Both the position numbers and the translations under genes were made by a program. The notes under the pieces were generated by a model. The model was not told where the DNA came from and ran no database searches. It saw only the letters and a program-made list of their open reading frames with translations. From Roseovarius pelagicus (GTDB lineage: Bacteria; Pseudomonadota; Alphaproteobacteria; Rhodobacterales; Rhodobacteraceae), in NCBI RefSeq assembly GCF_025639885.1, contig NZ_CP106738.1, positions 372,001 through 436,000 on the forward strand: a stretch of DNA of 64,000 bases, given 5' to 3'. This document shows positions 55,539 through 64,000 of the stretch, piece by piece (positions within the stretch are counted from its first letter, which is position 1; every line of letters begins with the position of its first letter).

Positions 55539-56492
55539 TTACCCTCGGGCCAGCTTGGCCATCCGCGCGTCGCGCAGGCGCGCGAAATCGTCGCCCGCGT
55601 GGTAGGATGACCGCGTCAGTGGCGTGGCTGATACCATCAGGAAGCCTTTGCCATAGGCGGCCTTTTCATAGGCGGCGAATTCTTCGGGCGTCACGAAACG
55701 GTCAATCGCGTGGTGCTTGGGCGTGGGTTGCAGATATTGGCCAATGGTCAGGAAATCGACGTCGGCCGCGCGCATGTCATCCATGACTTGATGCACTGCT
55801 TGGCGATCTTCGCCCAATCCCGCCATGATACCGGATTTGGTAAAGATCGTAGGATCCAGTTCCTTGACCCGTTGCAACAAGCGCAGACTGTGGAAATAAC
55901 GCGCGCCTGCGCGTACTTCTGGATAAAGGCCGGGCACAGTTTCAAGGTTATGATTGAATACATCCGGTTTTGCGGCCACGACCACTTCGACAACTTCGGG
56001 CGCGCAATGCAGGAAATCCGGCGTCAGGATTTCGATGGTCGTCTTTGGGCTGCGGTGACGAATCGCGCGGATCGTCTGGGCAAAGTGTTCGGCTCCGCCG
56101 TCCTCGATATCGTCGCGATCAACCGAGGTGACAACCACGTGGTTGAGGCCCAGTTTCTGTACCGCGTCGGCCACCCTGCCCGGCTCGAACGCATCCAGAT
56201 CCTCTGGTGGTTTGCCGGTGGCGATGTTGCAGAAACTACAGGCCCGGGTGCAAACCTCGCCCATGATCATCATGGTGGCGTGGCCTTGGCTCCAGCATTC
56301 GCCGACGTTGGGGCATCCGGCCTCTTCGCAGACGGTAACGAGCTTGTGCTCACGCATGATGTTGCGGGTGTCGGCGTAGCCCTGACCAGACGGGGCCTTG
56401 ACCCTGATCCAGCTGGGCTTTTTCGGTTGAGGATTGTCCGGGCGACGGGCTTTTTCGGGGTGCCGCTGTTCGGGTATCTTGAGGTCACGCAC
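55539..56492 (-). CDS. lipA: Lipoyl synthase
   Basis: LipA is a radical-SAM enzyme that inserts two sulphurs into octanoyl groups on lipoate-dependent enzymes. The 317-residue protein carries both clusters: the auxiliary cluster motif [13 protein letters not shown] (near residue 54) and the radical-[13 protein letters not shown] (near residue 81), plus the closing RSSYHAG. GTG at 56492, with GGGGAAAATAAC upstream, matches the family start; an open frame to 56585 was excluded. Confidence 0.97.
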   Translation of the reverse strand: MRDLKIPEQRHPEKARRPDNPQPKKPSWIRVKAPSGQGYADTRNIMREHKLVTVCEEAGCPNVGECWSQGHATMMIMGEVCTRACSFCNIATGKPPEDLDAFEPGRVADAVQKLGLNHVVVTSVDRDDIEDGGAEHFAQTIRAIRHRSPKTTIEILTPDFLHCAPEVVEVVVAAKPDVFNHNLETVPGLYPEVRAGARYFHSLRLLQRVKELDPTIFTKSGIMAGLGEDRQAVHQVMDDMRAADVDFLTIGQYLQPTPKHHAIDRFVTPEEFAAYEKAAYGKGFLMVSATPLTRSSYHAGDDFARLRDARMAKLARG

Positions 56493-56692
56493 GTTATTTT
56501 CCCCGCGAAAGGTTTGGTAACTCTGTTTAGCTATAAGAGGTGGCGGGGGAAAGTTCCAGTGACGCAATGCTGCCATGCGGCGCACGCGATTTGGGTAATG
56601 AGTATCCCCCGCACCCGTGTTTTTGGGTGAACTGGTGCCAGTGACCTGCCATCCGACCTGATCGGATGGCAGGTATCAGTCATAGCCAGTGT

Positions 56693-59957
<3,265 letters not shown>

Positions 59958-59979
59958 GCTACGGTAGTATAAACAAGAA

Positions 59980-60004
59980 AACGCCCCGCACCTGTCGGGG
60001 CGTT
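59980..60004 (+). terminator. Probable katG terminator
   Basis: AACGCCCC (59980-59987) pairs perfectly with GGGGCGTT (59997-60004) across a 9-base loop, followed by CTCATTTCT. The T-tract is weak, so some read-through into the downstream transporter gene is possible. Confidence 0.55.
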
Positions 60005-60079
60005 CTCATTTCTGCGTCCTTGGCAGTGGACCTTCTGCGCCGTGTTTGGCATACGCTGAAGGCAACAAAAAAGGGGGGC

Positions 60080-60808
60080 ATGATGGACTGGCAGTCACAC
60101 CGGCGCGAGGCCCATAACCTCAGCCACTTGCAAGAATACCTCAAGCAGATCGTCTATGGTGGCAATGATGGGATCGTGACGACCTTTGCCATCGTTGCAG
60201 GCTTTGCCGGGGCGGCGGCGGACGGGGTAGCGCAGATCGGTGGGCTGGCTGTGTTGGTTTTTGGCCTCGCCAACCTCTTTGCCGACGCAACCAGCATGGG
60301 CTTGGGCGAATTTTTATCCTTGCGGTCGCAACACGATCTGTACCACGCCCGCCGTCATAGTGAATTGCGCGAGATCGCCACGAACCCCGAGCACGAACAG
60401 GTCGAACTGTTTATGATTCTGCAACAGCGTGGGCTGCCAGCGGGTGAGGCAGATACGCTGGCGGATATTCTGACCCGACACCCGCCGATTATGGCCGATC
60501 TGATGATGACCTACGAATTCGGCATGCAGGATCCGGCGGACGAAAGCCCCGCGGTCAGCGGCTTGTTCACTTTTGGATCGTTTCTTGTGTTCGGGGCTGT
60601 GCCTTTGGTCCCCTATTTTTTGCGTGAACCCACGCAAGACACCTTTTATCTGTCGATCGCCGCGACGCTCGCGGCGTTGATTTCGCTGGGCCTGCTACGG
60701 TGGAGTGCAACGGGTGAGCGGCTGGTTCGCACCGTCACCGAGACGGTGTTGGTCGGCACTGTTTGCGCGTTGGTGGCCTACGGGGTTGGGGCATTGGTCG
60801 GTGGCTGA
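60080..60808 (+). CDS. VIT1/CCC1-family iron/manganese transporter
   Basis: The 242-residue membrane protein has the family opening EYLKQIVYGGNDGIVTTFAI, then FADATSMGLGEFLSLRSQHD, an acidic cytosolic loop (about 85-150) with the metal-binding Glu residues, and two closing helix pairs (FTFGSFLVFGAVPLVPYF and the C-terminal GTVCALVAYGVGALVGG). VIT proteins remove Fe2+/Mn2+ from the cytosol. It lies about 120 bases after katG, so it fits a peroxide/iron protection role. AAGGGG precedes the ATG at 60080; ATG at 60083 is equally possible. Confidence 0.92.
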   Translation: MMDWQSHRREAHNLSHLQEYLKQIVYGGNDGIVTTFAIVAGFAGAAADGVAQIGGLAVLVFGLANLFADATSMGLGEFLSLRSQHDLYHARRHSELREIATNPEHEQVELFMILQQRGLPAGEADTLADILTRHPPIMADLMMTYEFGMQDPADESPAVSGLFTFGSFLVFGAVPLVPYFLREPTQDTFYLSIAATLAALISLGLLRWSATGERLVRTVTETVLVGTVCALVAYGVGALVGG

Positions 60809-60829
60809 ATGAGCCACTGACGGCCCGCG

Positions 60830-61945
60830 CTACCCGATCATGCCGCCCGCATCGCCCAGCATGGCGTAGTGCCGCTTGAGCCTTTGCAGCGCTATACGCA
60901 GCACGATCTTGCCCGATCGTGCAGACCACCCCATGCGTTTTTCCGCGCTTTCCAGCCCTTCAAGCTGGCAACAACACCGCAGGGCGATATCCCCCAGACC
61001 GGGGCCCAGATCACGCAGAGCGCCCTGAACCCTGCGACGCGCTGCGATGGCTCCGCTGGTTTGTGCGGGCTCCGCAGCGCCGTCGATGTCGGTACACGTC
61101 AGGAACCGATCCCAATCCTGCGCGGCGTCCGCACCCATCTGGGACAGTTCGAAATCCTCGCGCAGCCGTTCGCCCGCGCTGACCAGATCCTCTGAGACAA
61201 AGCGTTCCCCGTCTCGGTCGCGTCGGCGCGACAGTGCCACGAGCGGAGATTCAGCAATGCCGTACCTGATCCTGCCACGCGCCTCTTCCGGGTCAGAGGT
61301 CAGTGGTGTTGACGCATCTCGTCCGACAAATGTTACTTTCGCGTCGGCAAATCCTGACGCATGGTTTTCACCAGCGGCAAGCATCTGACCGACGGCCGCG
61401 CGCCCTTTGCGCGTTATGGTGTAACGTGCGATCCGGCCCGGTTGCTCGCACACGATCCATCCTTTGAGCGCCATTGCCTCGGCAATTTCCCGGTCAACCA
61501 CTGCGGTGCGCGTGGCCTCGCCGGTTGCACCGTCACGCACGACGACCGCCTTATCCATTTGCGACGCAACAGCCAGAACCGCACCGGTTTCACATAGTCG
61601 TCGCAGGATGCGCTGGCTTTCGGTCTTTAACCGGGCTTCTGAAACTTGACCCAGATCTTTGGCAATTTTCGTCATTGGTTTCCCCTTGAGTGAGGAACCG
61701 GTTTTTTTGCAGGGGGCTAGGCGCTGTCCGAGTGTGCGCAGCGCTTCATCGACAAGATGATCATCGCGACGCGTCTCGAAACGCCTGATCCGACGCAGGA
61801 TAGTGGACGCATGGCAGCCCGTTCCCCGCGCCAGTGCGCGGATGGAAGCACCCGTCTCGGTATGCAACAGATACAACAGCGCCCCGTCTGGTACCCAAGA
61901 CGGAACACATTTCGTGCCCCTCAGAGACCTGCCCCAATTTTGCAT
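60830..61945 (-). CDS. DUF6456 protein with helix-turn-helix
   Basis: The 371-residue protein has an N-terminal helix-turn-helix (about 28-60, GASIRALARGTGCHASTILR), a middle region with a second winged-helix-like part (about 100-190, QRILRRLCETGAVLAVASQM) and a C-terminal DUF6456 domain (about 230-345) with GERLREDFELSQMGADAAQD. I know this only as an alphaproteobacterial domain of unknown function; the helix-turn-helix suggests DNA binding. The gene points away from the DnaA-box region at 62.0 kb. Confidence 0.75.
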   Translation of the reverse strand: MQNWGRSLRGTKCVPSWVPDGALLYLLHTETGASIRALARGTGCHASTILRRIRRFETRRDDHLVDEALRTLGQRLAPCKKTGSSLKGKPMTKIAKDLGQVSEARLKTESQRILRRLCETGAVLAVASQMDKAVVVRDGATGEATRTAVVDREIAEAMALKGWIVCEQPGRIARYTITRKGRAAVGQMLAAGENHASGFADAKVTFVGRDASTPLTSDPEEARGRIRYGIAESPLVALSRRRDRDGERFVSEDLVSAGERLREDFELSQMGADAAQDWDRFLTCTDIDGAAEPAQTSGAIAARRRVQGALRDLGPGLGDIALRCCCQLEGLESAEKRMGWSARSGKIVLRIALQRLKRHYAMLGDAGGMIG

Positions 61946-62030
61946 CCGCTACCCTCCATTATTGTGGTGCTTGCCCGGATCAGGCGGGGTACACCATCGT
62001 TCTCACAAGTTGCCCAAGCCTTTCATAGAC

Positions 62031-62063
62031 TTATCCACAGATTTACTCACAGCGTTGTCCACA
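62031..62063 (+). promoter_or_regulatory. Three phased DnaA boxes
   Basis: TTATCCACA (62031-62039, perfect consensus), TTACTCACA (62043-62051) and TTGTCCACA (62055-62063), each with one mismatch, lie on the same strand with starts exactly 12 bases apart. They sit in a 297-base non-coding region between the divergent DUF6456 and DUF6477 genes. Confidence 0.7.
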
Positions 62064-62072
62064 GCGGCGGAA

Positions 62073-62207
62073 CGCAACCTAGGCGAGCAAATGTTACCGG
62101 TTCGTTAATTGTTGCTTGCCCCTCAACCTTTGTTTCGAATTGGTAAACAATCAGCCACAGGTGCGTTCGCTGCGATGACGAGAAGCGCAACACCCGCTTA
62201 GGTTGCG
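62073..62207. repeat. 13-base inverted repeat flanking a possible CtrA site
   Basis: CGCAACCTAGGCG (62073-62085) and CGCTTAGGTTGCG (62195-62207) are inverted copies with one mismatch, 109 bases apart. Between them lies TTAC-N7-TTAA (62094-62108), one base off the CtrA consensus TTAA-N7-TTAA, and an AT-rich segment around 62100-62155. Confidence 0.5.
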
Positions 62208-62242
62208 TCATGGTGATCCGATCTGAAAACCGGAGACCCGAT

Positions 62243-62542
62243 ATGAATGAGATTATGCACACCCTCGCCACGTTGCGCCGGCCCCGCATCCTGATCCGCG
62301 CCGCCCGTATCGGGGCCGCAGATTATCGTCGCGAGGCGCATCTAAGGCGGTATCTGGGACAGGGCCGCCTGCCGCGCAGCGACGCCGCCCTGAGCGATCT
62401 GGTCGAAATGGAAGCGGCGCTGGAAAACCAGCGCCGCGAAGATAACGCGGGCTATTCGGCCTCGCGCCATGTCGATATTCTGATTGCGATGATGGGTGAG
62501 GCGCGCATGCTGCGCGCCATCACCCCACAGCCCGTTACATAA
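62243..62542 (+). CDS. DUF6477-family protein
   Basis: The 99-residue basic protein begins MNEIMHTLATLRRPRILIRA and contains AADYRREAHLRRYLGQGRLP and a helical C-terminal half. I recognise it as a short Rhodobacterales-specific family without known function. ATG at 62243 follows CGGAGACCCG; an in-frame GTG/ATG upstream lies inside the inverted repeat region. Its stop overlaps the end of the methyltransferase gene by 8 bases, tail to tail. Confidence 0.8.
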   Translation: MNEIMHTLATLRRPRILIRAARIGAADYRREAHLRRYLGQGRLPRSDAALSDLVEMEAALENQRREDNAGYSASRHVDILIAMMGEARMLRAITPQPVT

Positions 62543-64000
62543 AGGCGTCGGGCATCGACTCTTTCTTGCGCGCGGTGTAGTCGGCCAGCCCTTCGGCGAT
62601 ACCTTCGTCGAGGGGCGGCTGCTGATAGGTGTCCAGCATCCGGCGCATCCGTGCATTGGCCAGTGTCATCGTATCGCGTGCGCCGTCCTCTTCCCACGTC
62701 TCGAATGGCTTGTAGTCCAGCACTTCGGTACGCCAGAAGGCGTCCTTGAAATTCGCCTGCGTATGGGCACAACCGAGATAGTGCCCGCCGGGGCCAACCT
62801 CGCGGATGGCGTCCATCGCCTGACCGTTTTCGTCATGCATGACACCGCGCGCCATATGGTGCAGAACGCCCAGCTGATCGGCGTCCATCACGAATTTCTC
62901 GAACGACGATACCAGTCCCCCTTCGAGCCAACCACACGAATGCAGCATGAAATTCACGCCGCCCAGCAGCACCGCGTTATGAGTATGCGCCGTTTCATAT
63001 GCTGCCTGTGCATCGGGAAGTTTAGAGCCACAAAGCCCCCCGCCAGAGCGATACGGCAGGTTCAGGCGGCGCGCGAGCTGACCGGCACCATAGAGGATAT
63101 GACTGGCTTCTGGTGTGCCAAAGGTCGGCGCGCCGGAGTTCATGTCGATTGATGTCACAAACGCGCCAAAGATCACTGGCGCGCCGGGTTTCACCAACTG
63201 GCTATAGGCGATGCCGGCCAATACTTCGGCCAAAACCTGCGTCAGCGTACCAACCACCGACACCGGCGCCATCGCGCCACCTACAATGAAGGGCGACAGG
63301 ATGCAGGCCTGATTGTTCTGCGCGTAGACTTCCATTGCGCCCATCATCACGTCGTCGAAGGTCATCGGCGAGTTCACGTTGATGAGCGAGGTCATAACGG
63401 TGTTTTCCTGCACGAAATCCTTGCCAAAGAGGATCTCACACATATCGACGCTGTCCTGTGCGCGGCTGGGTTCGGTCACAGAGCCCATGAACGGTTTGTC
63501 CGACAGAGTCATGTGGGCATGCAGCATGTCGAGGTGACGCTTGTTCACCGCCACGTCTGTCGGCTCGCATACCGTGCCGCCCGAATGGTGCAACCATTTG
63601 GACATATAGCCGAGCTTCACGAATTTGCGGAAATCGTCCATTGTTGCATAGCGGCGGCCACCATCCATGTCGCGCACGAAGGGCGGGCCGTAGACAGGCG
63701 CGCAAACCAAACTGTTACCACCGATTTCGACGGTGCGCGCAGGGTTGCGGGCGTGTTGGGTGATCCGGCTGGGTGCGGTCGCGCACAGCTTGCGCGCCAA
63801 ACCCTTGGGGATGCGCACGCGTTCGCCATCGATATCAGCCCCGGCCTCGCGCCAGCGGTCCAGCGCTGCGGGGTTGTTCACGAAATTGACACCGACCTCT
63901 TGCAGGATCGTTTCGGCATTGGCCTCGATGACCTCCAGCGCCTCTTCGCTCAGCGGCTCATAGAGCGGGATATTCCGCTCGATGAACCTGGCGGTTTCGA
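62535..64000 (-). CDS. Trimethylamine methyltransferase (MttB) family protein, N-terminus beyond the window
   Basis: At least 488 residues are visible; the frame is open to the right edge and starts upstream of it. MttB superfamily features include DMDGGRRYATMDDFRKFVKL, FVQENTVMTSLINVNSPMTF, FIVGGAMAPVSVVGTLTQVL and a long C-terminal domain ending KESMPDAFM. There is no in-frame TAG, so it is a non-pyrrolysine member. Such proteins include glycine betaine and other quaternary amine methyltransferases using a corrinoid protein; a trimethylamine role is not assured. An internal ATG at 63881 is not the start. Confidence 0.93.
   Translation of the reverse strand, partial: ETARFIERNIPLYEPLSEEALEVIEANAETILQEVGVNFVNNPAALDRWREAGADIDGERVRIPKGLARKLCATAPSRITQHARNPARTVEIGGNSLVCAPVYGPPFVRDMDGGRRYATMDDFRKFVKLGYMSKWLHHSGGTVCEPTDVAVNKRHLDMLHAHMTLSDKPFMGSVTEPSRAQDSVDMCEILFGKDFVQENTVMTSLINVNSPMTFDDVMMGAMEVYAQNNQACILSPFIVGGAMAPVSVVGTLTQVLAEVLAGIAYSQLVKPGAPVIFGAFVTSIDMNSGAPTFGTPEASHILYGAGQLARRLNLPYRSGGGLCGSKLPDAQAAYETAHTHNAVLLGGVNFMLHSCGWLEGGLVSSFEKFVMDADQLGVLHHMARGVMHDENGQAMDAIREVGPGGHYLGCAHTQANFKDAFWRTEVLDYKPFETWEEDGARDTMTLANARMRRMLDTYQQPPLDEGIAEGLADYTARKKESMPDAFM

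Noticed and set aside
55710..56630. 306-residue plus-strand open frame
   Set aside because: Antisense to lipA, whose cysteine motifs are unmistakable.

Overview
The window is about 60 % GC chromosomal DNA from an alphaproteobacterium, most likely a marine Rhodobacterales (Roseobacter-group) species. The signs are the dusB(nifR3)-ntrB-ntrC-ntrY-ntrX-trkA-trkH-hfq-hflX order, an ispDF fusion, NtrC and NtrX without a GAFTGA loop, single-domain DUF6456 and DUF6477 proteins, and a non-pyrrolysine trimethylamine methyltransferase at the right edge. Nothing looks like a plasmid, prophage, insertion sequence or CRISPR array.

Layout. 1-3.3 kb: a LivKHMG-type amide/amino-acid ABC importer, with its ATPase cut by the left edge. 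3.4-6.7 kb: aroQ overlapping a LuxR-type regulator, then the rpsB-tsf translation operon. 6.9-13.8 kb: a small membrane protein, a frameshifted HupE/UreJ gene head to head with a DUF4198 gene, pseudouridine catabolism (psuK-psuG), a DUF502 protein, a patatin lipase and 3-hydroxybutyrate dehydrogenase. 14-20 kb: a frameshifted peptide-binding protein, an entericidin-like lipoprotein, an XRE-cupin regulator, an acyl-CoA ligase, a FrnE-type oxidoreductase and a K+ channel gene with an internal stop. 20-25.6 kb: tandem monomeric and dimeric NADP-isocitrate dehydrogenases, an MscS channel and a 3-hydroxyisobutyrate dehydrogenase-like enzyme. 25.7-29 kb: a penicillin-acylase family hydrolase and a cation/Ca2+ exchanger. 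29-41 kb: the nitrogen-regulation/K+ uptake/hfq operon on the minus strand. 41-45 kb: ispDF-pgpA-cinA, an ammonium-transporter fossil, a COQ10-like protein and hpt. 45-47 kb: two identical tRNA-Asp and two tRNA-Val genes, a histidine phosphatase and an HU-like protein with a long basic tail. 47-50 kb: a HerA-like ATPase, an intergenic region with two terminator-tailed candidate small RNAs, and an IalB-family protein. 50-55.4 kb: an envelope cluster (dedicated ACP, ketoacyl synthase, LpxD, L,D-transpeptidase, DUF882 peptidase). 55.5-60.8 kb: lipA, then oxyR-katG with a VIT-type metal transporter. 60.8-64 kb: DUF6456 and DUF6477 genes around a region with three evenly spaced DnaA boxes, then an MttB-family methyltransferase cut by the right edge.

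How the parts fit. The central block couples nitrogen sensing (NtrBC, NtrYX) with K+ uptake and Hfq-based control. The 50-55 kb block looks like one outer-membrane/peptidoglycan unit. oxyR-katG-VIT is a peroxide and metal defence unit. Four genes carry lesions: three with a single change (7.8, 14.36 and 19.68 kb) and one eroded amt fossil (43.5 kb). The single-change cases could be real decay or consensus errors, and the sequence alone does not decide.
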